55,437 bases of DNA from Oscillatoria sp. HE19RPO (lineage in GTDB: Bacteria; Cyanobacteriota; Cyanobacteriia; Cyanobacteriales; Laspinemataceae): positions 1 through 55,437 of the forward strand of contig NZ_JAMXOT010000182.1 in NCBI RefSeq assembly GCF_024220515.1, in the 5' to 3' direction. Position 1 is the first letter of the stretch. Each line of letters begins with the position of its first letter. Both the position numbers and the translations under genes were made by a program. This document shows, piece by piece, positions 34,035-43,269 of this stretch. The notes under the pieces are model-generated. The model did no database searches, was not told the origin of the DNA, and saw only the letters and a program-made list of their open reading frames with translations.

Positions 34035-34468
34035 GTTCACCCTGAAGGTTGCAGATAGAGAAACTCACCGATTGAGATAGGGGAAATTCATGAATGGACT
34101 TGATATTCTCAGGAGGGCTTTTAAATATTTAATCCCATCAGCCTTTTTTCAGCGGTATCTATCGCAATCCTAACTGATTTGTAATCAAGCCAGGGAGCAA
34201 GATGTAAGTGTACCACGCACCGGCACAAACAGCACCGCGCACAGGAGCAACAGCGATCGCTTGACTGACTGCCGAAAGCTTCAACATGGGATCCAGGACA
34301 CAACCGATGCAAGGACTGGGATATAAGCTAGACTTCGTAAGCGCCACTAAAAAGTCTTATGATTTTTCTGCGGGAGGATATTCCAATCTCTACCGGATTA
34401 CTGTAGAATCATTAAATTAAATCATTCCCTGAGCGTACCCTGTCCTCCTTACCCCGCCAACCCTTGCC
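34035..34468. other. Gene-poor stretch before the mrp operon
   Basis: No supported gene is seen. A reverse-strand frame (34159-34347, GTG start, 62 codons) ends with a hydrophobic run but has no ribosome binding site or recognised family, so I do not call it. A TAGAAT -10-like element near 34404, about 65 bases ahead of the mrpC start, may be the operon promoter. Confidence 0.35.
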
Positions 34469-34810
34469 GTGTTAGAAGCTTTTGTCGTTGCGACCATCTT
34501 GTTTGGATTCTTTGGAATTCTCTTTAAAAAGAACCTATTGATGAAAATTTTCTCAATGGATATCATGAGTACAGGGGTAATTGCCTACTATGTATTCGTG
34601 GCATCCCGAGGGGGTTTCGTTACCCCGATTGTTGCTGCCGATGGGGCCGAAAAAATAGCCTACGCCGATCCAGTTCCCCAAGCCGTGATTTTAACGGCGA
34701 TTGTGATTGGGTTTTCCATTCAGGCGGTAATGTTAGTCGGGGTCATGAAATTAGCCCGGGATAATCCAACGTTAGAAATCACCGAAATCGAAAAAAATAA
34801 TACCCCATGA
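34469..34810 (+). CDS. mrpC: Mrp antiporter subunit C
   Basis: This 113-residue NuoK-like membrane subunit has three helices. The first (VVATILFGFFGILF), the second (FSMDIMSTGVIAYYVFVA) and the third (VILTAIVIGFSIQAVMLVG) match the MrpC pattern, with a conserved Asp/Pro-containing loop (AYADPVPQAVILT) between the last two. Mrp complexes exchange cytoplasmic Na+ or K+ for external H+ and serve pH and salt tolerance. GTG start. The stop overlaps the start of mrpD (ATGA). First of seven coupled genes. Confidence 0.9.
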   Translation: MLEAFVVATILFGFFGILFKKNLLMKIFSMDIMSTGVIAYYVFVASRGGFVTPIVAADGAEKIAYADPVPQAVILTAIVIGFSIQAVMLVGVMKLARDNPTLEITEIEKNNTP

Positions 34811-36249
34811 ATACCCTGACAATCCTATGGATGGCTCTGCCTTTTTTGGCAGGCTTCACGATTTTTATCATTCCTCAACTGGATCGCTACCTAGTCAGTT
34901 TCACGGCGGTGGCTTCGGCGGTATTTGCCGTCAAAGTATTTTTGATTAACTCCCCGATATCGTTGCAATTAATCGATTCGGGTGGGGTGAGTCTGTTGAT
35001 CGATCAACTCAGCGGTTACTTTATTTTAACCAATGCCTTGGTCACAACAGCGGTGATTTTTTACTGTGTGCAAACTGGGAAAAGTTCTTTCTTTTATGCC
35101 CAGATGATTATTCTGCATGGTAGCCTCAATGCCGCCTTTATTTGCACGGATTTTATGAGCTTATATGTGGCGCTAGAGGTGAGCGGAATAGGGGCTTCAT
35201 TGCTGGTGAGCTATCCGAGAACCGATCGCGCGATTTGGGTGGCGTTGCGCTATCTGTTTGTCAGCAATATCGCCATGTTGTTTTATCTGATCGGGGCAGT
35301 TCTGGTTTATAAAGCGCATCATTCCTTTAGTTTTGAAGGATTGCGCGGTGCACCCCCGGAAGCCTTGGCTTTAATTTTCATGGCGTTGTTAACCAAAGCG
35401 GGAATTTTTGTCTCGGGATTATGGTTACCATTAACCCATTCAGAATCAGAAACACCGGTTTCGGCCCTGTTGTCGGGAGTGGTCGTCAAAGCCGGTGCGT
35501 TTCCCCTAGTCCGTTGCGCTTTATTGTTAGAAGAAGTCAGTCCCATTGTCCAACTTTTTGGTGTGGGAACGGCAATTTTAGGGGTGATTTATGCCCTCTT
35601 TGAAAAAGATACCAAACGCCTGTTAGCGTTTAGCACAGTTTCCCAGTTAGGGTGGATTATTTCCGCCCCCGCAGTCGCCGGGTTTTATACCCTCACCCAC
35701 GGATTAGTGAAATCGAGTTTGTTCCTAATTGCCGGGAATTTGCCCAGTCGTGACTTCAAAACCCTGCAAACTAATCCGATGCCTACCTCGTTATGGATTC
35801 CTCTGGTTGTAGCGAGTTTATCCATCTGTGGGTTTCCCTTGTTGGCGGGGTTTGAAGCTAAGATGCTAACCCTAAAAAATGTGCTGTCTTGGCAAAGCAT
35901 CCCCATGAATCTGGCAGCGGTGGGAACGGTAATCTGCTTTTCTAAATTGATGTTTCTCCCTCATGGCAATGCTGAACCTAAAAAACCCATGCACATTGGT
36001 TTTTGGCTGGCGATCGGTCTGTTGCTGGGGGGATTAATTTTTGTAAATGCAGTCCATTATGAACTTTATACCGTTGCCAATATTCTCAAAGCCATTGGGA
36101 TTGTGGTATTGGGTGCGGTGATTTACCTAGCCCTCGTTCAACGGTGGGCTTTGAATTTACCCCGAAAGTTCGAGGAATTTGAGCATTTGACCGGGGTGAT
36201 GACCCTGATTGCAGTTCTGCTGTTCTGGTTGGCCTGGAGTGGGCATTAA
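34807..36249 (+). CDS. mrpD: Mrp antiporter subunit D
   Basis: This 480-residue proton-pumping-type subunit of the NuoL/M/N-MrpA/D family has about 14 helices. Key charged residues lie in YVALEVSGIGASLLV (Glu of helix 5) and in LTKAGIFVSGLWLP and VVVKAGAFPLVR (Lys residues of helices 7 and 8). A further Lys is in HGLVKSSLFLIAG. These form the proton or ion channel. The motif TPVSALLSG follows the usual H-S-x-x-x-T/S-P pattern (HSESETPVSALLSG). It is the only large antiporter-type subunit of the operon. It overlaps mrpC by four bases and precedes mrpE by two. Confidence 0.93.
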   Translation: MNTLTILWMALPFLAGFTIFIIPQLDRYLVSFTAVASAVFAVKVFLINSPISLQLIDSGGVSLLIDQLSGYFILTNALVTTAVIFYCVQTGKSSFFYAQMIILHGSLNAAFICTDFMSLYVALEVSGIGASLLVSYPRTDRAIWVALRYLFVSNIAMLFYLIGAVLVYKAHHSFSFEGLRGAPPEALALIFMALLTKAGIFVSGLWLPLTHSESETPVSALLSGVVVKAGAFPLVRCALLLEEVSPIVQLFGVGTAILGVIYALFEKDTKRLLAFSTVSQLGWIISAPAVAGFYTLTHGLVKSSLFLIAGNLPSRDFKTLQTNPMPTSLWIPLVVASLSICGFPLLAGFEAKMLTLKNVLSWQSIPMNLAAVGTVICFSKLMFLPHGNAEPKKPMHIGFWLAIGLLLGGLIFVNAVHYELYTVANILKAIGIVVLGAVIYLALVQRWALNLPRKFEEFEHLTGVMTLIAVLLFWLAWSGH

Positions 36250-36251
36250 TT

Positions 36252-36641
36252 ATGATAGGATATCTCAATTTAATCTTACGATTGATCATTTGGTTTCTCT
36301 TGACTTCGGATCTGAGTTTACCGAATATTTTAATCGGAGTCACAATTTCCCTGCTGTTGCCTCACAACCATAAAATTAAAGGGCAGGTTCAAGATTGGAT
36401 GCGGGCATTGTGGGAGATTATCGTGGCCGTTCCCATCGCTTATAAGGAAGCCTTTGAAATCATCTTGTTCCCTCACAGATTTGAAGATATCACCCTGGAA
36501 GAAGCCCCCCATCGTCGTTCTCCGGGATTGGTATTTTTAGATATTTTTCTGATTACCTTCACCCCCAAGACGATTGTTTCCAGATATCACGAAGAAGGCT
36601 GGTATGAAGTCCACCGTGTGCGTCGGAGAAGCCCCCAATGA
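36252..36641 (+). CDS. mrpE: Mrp antiporter subunit E
   Basis: This 129-residue MrpE-family membrane protein has two N-terminal helices (LNLILRLIIWFLLTSDLSLPNILIGV, residues 4-29) followed by a hydrophilic tail with LVFLDIFLITFTPKTIVSRY, where family members carry the conserved L-x-x-x-F-x-T-P-x-T motif. MrpE is a small accessory subunit. Its stop overlaps mrpF by four bases. Confidence 0.85.
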   Translation: MIGYLNLILRLIIWFLLTSDLSLPNILIGVTISLLLPHNHKIKGQVQDWMRALWEIIVAVPIAYKEAFEIILFPHRFEDITLEEAPHRRSPGLVFLDIFLITFTPKTIVSRYHEEGWYEVHRVRRRSPQ

Positions 36642-36901
36642 ATTTAACCATGAATGGGATACTGTTGGCCATGATTTTGGCCCTGTTAATTCCAATGTAT
36701 GAAGCCTGGAAAGATGATGATGTTTGGCAAAAAATGTTAGCTTTTGCCAGCATTGCGACGAAAACTTCTATCATGATTTTAGTCGTTTCTGTGTTTCGGG
36801 ATGATTGGAATATCGGGGTGGCGGGAGTCATTATCCTTAGTGTAGGAAATGCCGGTTTAATGTTGCTTGCTCATATTGTGAAACGCTTGAATGAATTATG
36901 A
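36638..36901 (+). CDS. mrpF: Mrp antiporter subunit F
   Basis: This 87-residue protein has three hydrophobic helices. An amino-terminal helix and loop with LIPMYEAWKDDDVWQKMLAFAS are followed by TSIMILVVSVFRDDWNIGVAGVIILSVGNAGLMLLA. The Asp in the second helix-loop (RDDW) is the position thought to carry ions in MrpF. It overlaps mrpE and mrpG by four bases each (ATGA), so translation is coupled. Confidence 0.82.
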   Translation: MNLTMNGILLAMILALLIPMYEAWKDDDVWQKMLAFASIATKTSIMILVVSVFRDDWNIGVAGVIILSVGNAGLMLLAHIVKRLNEL

Positions 36902-37176
36902 TTGACTTCTTGAGTTATGGTTGTATCGGGGTCGGAATTTTCTTCTGGTTTTGGGGAACTTTTCCGTTATTGGGGGAGCGATCGGTGTTATTTAAGCTCC
37001 ATGCTCTTTCGGTGTCGGATACCCTGGGTTCCATGTCGATTACCATTGGATTGCTGCTGCAAATCCCGAGGGAATGGCCTTTAATTCTGCTCGCCCTGAT
37101 TTCTTTAGCCATTTGGAATACAATTCTGGGATATGTCTTAGCCTATTGTTCCACTGCACAGGAGTCTCATGACTGA
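36898..37176 (+). CDS. mrpG: Mrp antiporter subunit G
   Basis: This 92-residue MrpG-family protein has three helices. The sequence FWFWGTFPLLGERSVLFKLHALSVSDTLGSMSITIGLLL (read in two parts) shows the MrpG hallmark K-x-H-A-x-x-x-x-D-T-x-G. Its 3' end overlaps the next gene by eight bases. Confidence 0.87.
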   Translation: MIDFLSYGCIGVGIFFWFWGTFPLLGERSVLFKLHALSVSDTLGSMSITIGLLLQIPREWPLILLALISLAIWNTILGYVLAYCSTAQESHD

Positions 37177-37765
37177 TTTTTATATCTATGCGATCGTAGC
37201 GCTGTTGCCCTTATCTGCTTGTATGTTAGTGGTGCAATCCAATCCCTTTCATGCCCTAATTATTCGGGGAATATTAGGGGCAGTGGCGGCCTTGGTTTAT
37301 GCCCTATTGGGGGCCCCAGATGTGGCCTTAACAGAAGCATTAATGGGAACCTTGCTGGCGGTTATCCTATCGGCGGTGGCGGTGCGTTCCTCAATGGTGA
37401 TGCGCCTGGGGTTTATTGAAGGGGAATATCCAGAAGGAGATCTCCCTGCCGGAAAACCCATTGAGGATTTACGAGCAGTCTTTGCCAAACGGTATATGCG
37501 CCTTGAATTAGTCCCTTATCCCGATGAATCAGCTTTGGATCAAGCCTTTAAAGACAAAGAAATTCATGCCATTTATGTGAAGCCAAAGCCGGTTGCTCAT
37601 GGCGATCGCACCTTCACAACTACCTTGGAAAAAGTAACCGTATATCAAACCGCTACGAGGCTTAAGCATCTTTATGAAATCATGAAAGAGGAGCTACCCT
37701 CGGAGACAAAGGTTACTTATTTCAACCCTTTAATGAGTCCCTTAAGTTCATCGGAGCAGCATTAA
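37169..37765 (+). CDS. mrpA: Truncated MrpA (MbhD/DUF4040 type)
   Basis: This 198-residue protein corresponds to the C-terminal DUF4040 (MbhD-like) part of MrpA. The first 75 residues have three helices with HALIIRGILGAVAALVYALLGAPDVALTEALMGT (in two parts), where PDVALTEA is the DUF4040 signature. A soluble tail follows. The large NuoL-like N-terminal antiporter domain of full MrpA is absent. That is usual in cyanobacterial mrp operons, which often compensate with a second MrpD; here only one mrpD is present. It shares one base with mrpB. Confidence 0.85.
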   Translation: MTDFYIYAIVALLPLSACMLVVQSNPFHALIIRGILGAVAALVYALLGAPDVALTEALMGTLLAVILSAVAVRSSMVMRLGFIEGEYPEGDLPAGKPIEDLRAVFAKRYMRLELVPYPDESALDQAFKDKEIHAIYVKPKPVAHGDRTFTTTLEKVTVYQTATRLKHLYEIMKEELPSETKVTYFNPLMSPLSSSEQH

Positions 37766-38430
37766 TGAAATGGATTTATTTTCTCGCGGGGATAGCACTT
37801 GCTCTGAAAATTTTATTTACCTCTAATTCCATCCTAACCGATGAAAGCACCTTAGAAATTGTCCAATCCGTGATTCAGGAGAGTGGGGTTCCTAATGCCG
37901 TATCCGCGATTATTTTTAGAAATCGCTTGTATGATACTATCTTTGAAGTTGTGGTATTTACCATCGCCATTGTGGGAGTAAAATATTTACTCGCGGACGA
38001 AAAGCCAATAGCTCATGTGCATCAATTCAACGATCAGCCCTCCATTGTTTTAGCCCGATTAGGAGCAACTATTGCCGCATTAGTTGGCGTTGAACTGGCA
38101 ATTCGCGGCCATTTAAGTCCTGGGGGCGGATTTGCTGCTGGGGTAGCCGGAGGGACGGCGATCGGGTTAATCGCCATTACGTCCTCAATGGAACTGATGC
38201 AGTCAATTTATAAACGCTGGCATACCGCAATTTGGGAAAAAATTTCCGTCATCATTTTCATCGGATTAGCGATGTTCACCCTGGTGGGAATTGAATTACC
38301 GCATGGTCAATTGGGCGCTTTGGTGAGTGGGGGAATTCTGCCGGTTTTAAACATTCTGGTGGCGATTAAAGTCGCCTTGGGTTCCTGGGCAGTAATTTTG
38401 CTCTTTATTCGCTATCGCGGCTTGTTGTGA
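37765..38430 (+). CDS. mrpB: Mrp antiporter subunit B
   Basis: This 221-residue membrane protein carries an N-terminal MbhE-like part (helix LAGIALALKILF and a strand-rich region with FRNRLYDTIFEVVVFTIAIVGV), then the MnhB domain. The domain starts at SIVLARLGATIAALVGVEL and has the signature GHLSPGGGFAAGVAGG (G-H-x-x-P-G-G-G-F-x-x-G). The last helix ends with the basic RYRGLL. It closes the seven-gene operon; a bidirectional terminator-like hairpin follows. Confidence 0.88.
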   Translation: MKWIYFLAGIALALKILFTSNSILTDESTLEIVQSVIQESGVPNAVSAIIFRNRLYDTIFEVVVFTIAIVGVKYLLADEKPIAHVHQFNDQPSIVLARLGATIAALVGVELAIRGHLSPGGGFAAGVAGGTAIGLIAITSSMELMQSIYKRWHTAIWEKISVIIFIGLAMFTLVGIELPHGQLGALVSGGILPVLNILVAIKVALGSWAVILLFIRYRGLL

Positions 38431-38502
38431 GGGGTCGAGTTTTGTTAAAAATAGCCTACCCTTTAGGTTATCCCATTGATAGGGTGAAACAATCCATAAT
38501 TC

Positions 38503-38534
38503 AGTCCCCTCCCCAATCCAAAGGGGAAGGGACT
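38503..38534. terminator. Bidirectional terminator between mrpB and the SWIM gene
   Basis: AGTCCCCTCCCC (38503-38514) pairs with GGGGAAGGGACT (38523-38534) with one mismatch in 12. It sits between two converging operons. No long T run follows on either strand, so it may be a repeat used as terminator. Confidence 0.55.
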
Positions 38535-38538
38535 GGAC

Positions 38539-39378
38539 TTACAAGACTTCCTTATTTTTGGTTTTGACGCGAGTGTAAAAGTCGGACATGACTTCCAAAA
38601 AGGAAATATCTTTTTGCCAAAAGGGAGGAAAGTCACCGGCTTTTTTAATCAGAATGGCGGGAACGATCGCCGGTTGGGGGGGTGGCGGTGGCGGTGGCAG
38701 TCGTTTGGCACCCATCCAAAACTCTTTTAAATCAGCGGTGGCATTAACTGGGACTCGTTCCGGTTGGGTGTAATAGGATTCCGAGGGTTCCGGGACGATC
38801 GCCGTTTCATGCAAGGAGGCAGAAAGGGCTTCTCCTAATGGAGTTTTTGCGAGTTCCGTTTGCAAGTCTTCCCGAGACAGTCCCCGCAGTTCAAAGAGTA
38901 AGAAAGGGTCGGAATCTAATTGCGCCGCAACTAAATAATAAACCCCAGCAATATGTTTACATGGGTTGGCATAATCCGGACAAGAACAGCTTGTTTTAAA
39001 GTCGTTGCGACTGTCTGGAAGTAAATGCAGTTTCAAGTCGGCAAAGGCGGAATTGATATTATCCGGCACTTCATTCATTAACAGTTTTGAGACGAAACTG
39101 GCATTGGAGGCAATGGCTTTAATCGCCTTGGACCATTGCGCCGGGGAAATCGGCTGGATTTCAATTTTGACGGTGTAGAGAGGTTCTTTGTACACCCCAA
39201 AATAAGGATTCACTGAACCCCGAACTTTGGCGCTAATTTGATTGTTGATAATCCGATACTCTTTGATTTTACCATTTTTGGCGTAGGATCTGCCCCGTCC
39301 CAATCGGCTGGAATCGCTAAAGTCTTCTAATGCTTCAATAAAGCGTTTTCCCCACCAGGTTCTGCTAAAGGTTGCCAT
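38539..39378 (-). CDS. SWIM zinc-finger protein
   Basis: This 279-residue protein has the SWIM motif CSCPDYANPCKHIAG at about residues 128-142 (C-x-C-x(n)-C-x-H, zinc binding; DNA or protein interaction). A Pro-rich linker at about 229-237 precedes the C-terminal 45 residues. It lies five bases after the upstream SNF2 helicase gene and is cotranscribed with it. Across bacteria SWIM proteins and SNF2 helicases with a DUF3670-type N-terminus are frequent neighbours, which suggests joint work on chromosomal DNA. Confidence 0.88.
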   Translation of the reverse strand: MATFSRTWWGKRFIEALEDFSDSSRLGRGRSYAKNGKIKEYRIINNQISAKVRGSVNPYFGVYKEPLYTVKIEIQPISPAQWSKAIKAIASNASFVSKLLMNEVPDNINSAFADLKLHLLPDSRNDFKTSCSCPDYANPCKHIAGVYYLVAAQLDSDPFLLFELRGLSREDLQTELAKTPLGEALSASLHETAIVPEPSESYYTQPERVPVNATADLKEFWMGAKRLPPPPPPPQPAIVPAILIKKAGDFPPFWQKDISFLEVMSDFYTRVKTKNKEVL

Positions 39379-39383
39379 GAGTT

Positions 39384-42300
39384 TTACTCCAAAATTGCTT
39401 GTTTATTTAAGGCAATCAGTTGTTTGAAACTGTCGTTATCCAGTTCCGTTAGCCAGGATTCATCACTGCCGACGATCGCCGAGGAGAGGCGTTTTTTATC
39501 TTCCAGGGTGCGATCGATGCGTTCTTCCAGGGTTCCTATGGCAATAAATTTATGGACAAACACATTTTTTTCTTGTCCAATTCGGAAGGCGCGATCGGTG
39601 GCTTGATCTTCCACTGCCGGGTTCCACCAGCGATCGAAATGGAATACATGATTCGCTTTCGTCAGGGTAATCCCCACCCCACCGGCTTTTAAGGAGAGAA
39701 TAAAGATTGAAGGTTCGGTTTCGGGGTCCTGAAACTCCGCAATCATTTTTTCCCGTTTTTGACGCGGGGTTCCCCCATGTAAGTAGTGGGTTTTGTAATA
39801 AAACGTCTGTTTGAGGTATTTCTCTAAAGCCCCACAAATTTCCGTGAATTGGCTGAAAATCAGCAGGCTTTCCCCTTCGGCGATGACTTCCTCTACCATC
39901 TCCACTAGCCGTTCCAATTTGTGCGATCGCGAGGGTAAAAACTCACTGTTATCCTGTAAAAATTGTGCCGGATGGTTACAGATTTGCTTGAGTTTCATCA
40001 GGGTGGATAAAATCAAGCCTTTGCGCTGAATGCCTTCGGCTTCTTCTAACTGTTCCGCCACATCTTTGACCACTGCTTCATATAAGGAAGCCTGTTCTTT
40101 GGTGAGGTTGCAATATTGTTTCTGTTCGACTTTATCCGGCAAATCCTTAATAATGGAACGGTCCGTTTTCACCCGACGCAGGATAAAAGGTTCCACCAAT
40201 CGTTTCAACGTAGTTGATTTAATCGGGTCATTGTCTTTTTGAATGGGCATTTCAAAGCCCTTACGAAACTGGGCTTCTTTCCCCAAATATCCCGGATTCA
40301 GGAAGTTAAAAATCGACCATAAATCTAGCAGGCGGTTTTCAATCGGGGTTCCCGTTAAAGCGAGGCGATGGGTAGAGGGAAGTTTGGCGATCGCCTTGGT
40401 TTGTGCCGCTTGCGGATTCTTGATATTTTGCGCTTCATCCACCACAACCCGATGCCACTTTACTCCCTTAAAGAGTTTTTCATCTTTGCGGGCCAAAGTA
40501 AACGAAGTAATCACCACATCATACTTTAAACTTTCGGCTTTGAATTCCTTCTCATCTTTGAGGCGATCGCTACCGTGATGCACCATTGAAGTAATATGAG
40601 GTGCAAACCGTTCCATCTCCCGTTGCCAGTTGCCAATCACCGAAGTTGGCGCAATTAATAGCGTCGGGAAAGGTTTCTCTCCCCCCTCTCGTTCTAACAC
40701 CAAACAAGCAATCACTTGTAAGGATTTTCCCAACCCCATATCATCAGCAAGGCAGCCATTGAGTCCCAACTGTTCCAAATATTGTACCCAAGCAACCCCG
40801 CGTTTTTGATATTCTCTCAACATCCCTTGTAATTGGGCCGGATTTTCAATGGGTTCCAGACGGCTACTATCGCGAAGTTTAGCCATCATCTCAGCCAATA
40901 CCTCATCCTGTTCTACTTCAATTTCATCGGAGGCATCGCTAATTTTCTGCATAAACTCTTGCAAGGACATTTCTGGCTGTTCATCTTTATGAGACTGCCA
41001 AAATTCCAGCATTTGTTGCATTTTCTTCGGGTCTAACTCAATCCATTCCCCGCGAAATTGGACTAAGGGAGTTTTCGCCTCAACCAGTTGTTGCCATTCC
41101 TGTTCACTCACCGGCTGTCCGGCAATGGAAAGTTCATATTTATATTGAATAATCTGCTGTAAACTAAACAGCCCTTTGTTGCCTTGTCCCGCTGATTTCT
41201 TTTTAGAGGAAGCTTTCAGGCGCAGGGTTGCCCGTCTGCGTCCTTCCGGTGTCCACCAAGCAGGAACGATGACTTTATAGCCGGAATCTTCCAAAATCCA
41301 GGCACTTTCTTTGAGAAAATCAAACGCTTCCGACAAGGTTAAATCTAACCCCGTGGGACGGTCCGTTTCTAACCCTTTTGAGAGTAACGGATACATCCGG
41401 GCGGCATAGCCCAAATTTAGCAGTAAATTCTTTTCAAAATCTGCCCGAAAGTTTTTGTAAAAGGTTTTTTTCTCGGTTTTGCTGAGAGTCCAATACTCCT
41501 CTAACGGAAGTTTTAAAGAAGGGTCTTTTTTAGAAGCGGCTACAAAGTCAATCCGCCACCAGTCGGGTTGGTCAGCAGTTCCTTCTTGGAGTTGAAAACA
41601 GAGGTAAAATGGGGCCGTTAATTGTGCGCCGGATAATCGTTCTTTCCAACTGGACCACTGCTGGTAAGTCTCTCGGGAAACATCGGGCCTTTTTGGGTTA
41701 CTGTGACTGGTGTAGATAAAAGAGTCACTAAACTGTTTGGAGACGGTTTGGGGAATGGGAGTCTCCCCCACCAAATTATTTAATAAACATTCAGAAAAAT
41801 GGCGCAGTAAACTAGACTTTTCGTGAAATTCTAAGGGGTTTGGGATGGCAGAAAACCCTGCCACACAGGCTAAGGGCATCGCCGCGCTATACTGCTGAAT
41901 ATCGGTTTCATATTGATCCGATAAAATTTCCCAACAGGAATAATACTCGTCGGTTTGAACGGTTTTTTCTTTTTTCCCTTTTCCGGTGGTGGAGGTCAGG
42001 GTAGCATATTTTAAGGCCGGAATGTATTGGTCTTTGAGGATGATTTGTTTAAAAACTTGGCTGTATTGATACCAAAACATTAAATCCGCGCCAAGCTGAA
42101 CCTCTGCTAGATTATTGATGGCGATAAAGTGTAACTCATTTAAGGTTTTAGTTACCGATTTTACGGTGTCAGATTTGACGATATCTTCGACGTGATAGCA
42201 ATCAATTTCCCAGGGATGAAATTCGCAGGTTTCCGGGGGTTCATCTTCTAGGTAGCGAAATAGTTCGACAGAAGGTAAGGGTTTATCGCCTGTGGTAGGG

Positions 42301-42536
42301 AGAATAAAATACTGAGAGGAAATGCGATTTTTAATCCCATTTTCGCGCAGTTCAGGAATTCCCAAATTGGCCCGCAAAAATTCCGCCAATTCCGCTTTTT
42401 CTAAATGGGCGGGATGGCGTAAACTGGGCTTTTTCCGGCTGGGTTTGGGAATGGTTTCGACCCAGAGGTAAAATTGACCCTGACGAATGAAGTCGCTGGT
42501 GTTGTCCGGGATCCAGGTGCCATGAAGGATTTTCAT
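39384..42536 (-). CDS. SNF2-family DNA helicase/translocase
   Basis: This 1050-residue SNF2 ATPase has an N-terminal half with a SNF2-associated (DUF3670-like) region (about 420-540, including VPAWWTPEGRRRATLRL). The RecA1 domain has Walker A DDMGLGKSLQ (about 600) and DEAQ box VVVDEAQNIKNP (about 700). The RecA2 domain has SLKAGGVGITL and DRWWNPAVEDQATDRAFRIGQ near the C-terminus (in two parts), which are helicase motifs V and VI. I chose the ATG at 42536; an in-frame TTG two codons upstream adds nothing. Such proteins translocate along DNA and remodel bound proteins. It looks like a stable genome gene and not part of the island. Confidence 0.93.
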   Translation of the reverse strand: MKILHGTWIPDNTSDFIRQGQFYLWVETIPKPSRKKPSLRHPAHLEKAELAEFLRANLGIPELRENGIKNRISSQYFILPTTGDKPLPSVELFRYLEDEPPETCEFHPWEIDCYHVEDIVKSDTVKSVTKTLNELHFIAINNLAEVQLGADLMFWYQYSQVFKQIILKDQYIPALKYATLTSTTGKGKKEKTVQTDEYYSCWEILSDQYETDIQQYSAAMPLACVAGFSAIPNPLEFHEKSSLLRHFSECLLNNLVGETPIPQTVSKQFSDSFIYTSHSNPKRPDVSRETYQQWSSWKERLSGAQLTAPFYLCFQLQEGTADQPDWWRIDFVAASKKDPSLKLPLEEYWTLSKTEKKTFYKNFRADFEKNLLLNLGYAARMYPLLSKGLETDRPTGLDLTLSEAFDFLKESAWILEDSGYKVIVPAWWTPEGRRRATLRLKASSKKKSAGQGNKGLFSLQQIIQYKYELSIAGQPVSEQEWQQLVEAKTPLVQFRGEWIELDPKKMQQMLEFWQSHKDEQPEMSLQEFMQKISDASDEIEVEQDEVLAEMMAKLRDSSRLEPIENPAQLQGMLREYQKRGVAWVQYLEQLGLNGCLADDMGLGKSLQVIACLVLEREGGEKPFPTLLIAPTSVIGNWQREMERFAPHITSMVHHGSDRLKDEKEFKAESLKYDVVITSFTLARKDEKLFKGVKWHRVVVDEAQNIKNPQAAQTKAIAKLPSTHRLALTGTPIENRLLDLWSIFNFLNPGYLGKEAQFRKGFEMPIQKDNDPIKSTTLKRLVEPFILRRVKTDRSIIKDLPDKVEQKQYCNLTKEQASLYEAVVKDVAEQLEEAEGIQRKGLILSTLMKLKQICNHPAQFLQDNSEFLPSRSHKLERLVEMVEEVIAEGESLLIFSQFTEICGALEKYLKQTFYYKTHYLHGGTPRQKREKMIAEFQDPETEPSIFILSLKAGGVGITLTKANHVFHFDRWWNPAVEDQATDRAFRIGQEKNVFVHKFIAIGTLEERIDRTLEDKKRLSSAIVGSDESWLTELDNDSFKQLIALNKQAILE

Positions 42537-42925
42537 ACGCAAATCGCAAGGTTAAGGGGTTGAGGGATGTCCTCCGGCGATGCCACCGAGGGGAGAGGCA
42601 ACAGATGCCCCTATAGAGTACCATAATCACTTTCGCGCAGGGGGCGATCGCCCAAGGTTGCTCATCCGGGTTCAGCAACCCTCGATTGCCGGTCCCAAAA
42701 TGGAAATCACGGAAAACCCTTGGGGAGATTTCACCCGGATAGGATTTCTGGATTCGTATCTTAGATTACAGTTTAGTTGGAGTTAAGAATTGTAATGATA
42801 GTAGGTACTCAAATAAATTTGTTACATTTTTTAATAAAAATTGGGTCAAAACGGTATAAATTCACGCAGTAACTGAATAGAAAGTCGAGTTAAATCCTTA
42901 ACAGACCTTTAAACAAAACATTGCT
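42537..42925. other. Divergent intergenic region with AT-rich promoter area
   Basis: The region separates the reverse SNF2 gene from a forward gene and must hold both promoters. The 150 bases before 42926 are AT-rich with a TATAAAT -10-like element at about 42855-42861 and no good -35. I see no other gene. Confidence 0.4.
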
Positions 42926-43189
42926 ATGAACCCCTTAAATTCTCTAACTTCTTGCTGTCGAAATTGTCGGTACTATGAGCCGGAAGGAAGACGGGGTGGG
43001 ACTTGCCAGCAACTCAATGTTCCGGTTCAAGCAGCCTGGGAATCCTGTTCTCTCGCTAGTCCAGCATTTACGCCCTCTTGGAAAGCCCTGGAAGATCTGC
43101 TCCAGTGGGAACAGGAAAACCTCGATCGCACAACAGCAGCCAGTCTTCCCACCCTAGACGATTCCAAAGCTGTTGTGAATCGTCGCTAG
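42926..43189 (+). CDS. Small Cys-rich conserved protein
   Basis: This 87-residue protein has a possible zinc-binding N-terminus: CCRNCRYYEP (Cys 9, 10, 13) then GTCQQL and WESCSLASPAF supply further Cys residues. The C-terminal half is a helical Glu/Leu-rich segment. The arrangement C-x2-C-x(n)-C-x(n)-C suggests a small metal-binding fold. Function is unknown. It lies 80 bases upstream of a coiled-coil gene in the same direction. Confidence 0.65.
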   Translation: MNPLNSLTSCCRNCRYYEPEGRRGGTCQQLNVPVQAAWESCSLASPAFTPSWKALEDLLQWEQENLDRTTAASLPTLDDSKAVVNRR

Positions 43190-43269
43190 GACCGTCTTTT
43201 AAACCCTCCGTTCAATCCATTGTTTCGGTTGTTCTGTATTCTGGAAAAGGAATTTACCCGATCCAGGAC

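Noticed and set aside
34159-34347. 62-codon reverse frame with a hydrophobic end
   Set aside because: GTG start without a ribosome site and no recognised family; left as an open possibility in the intergenic entry.
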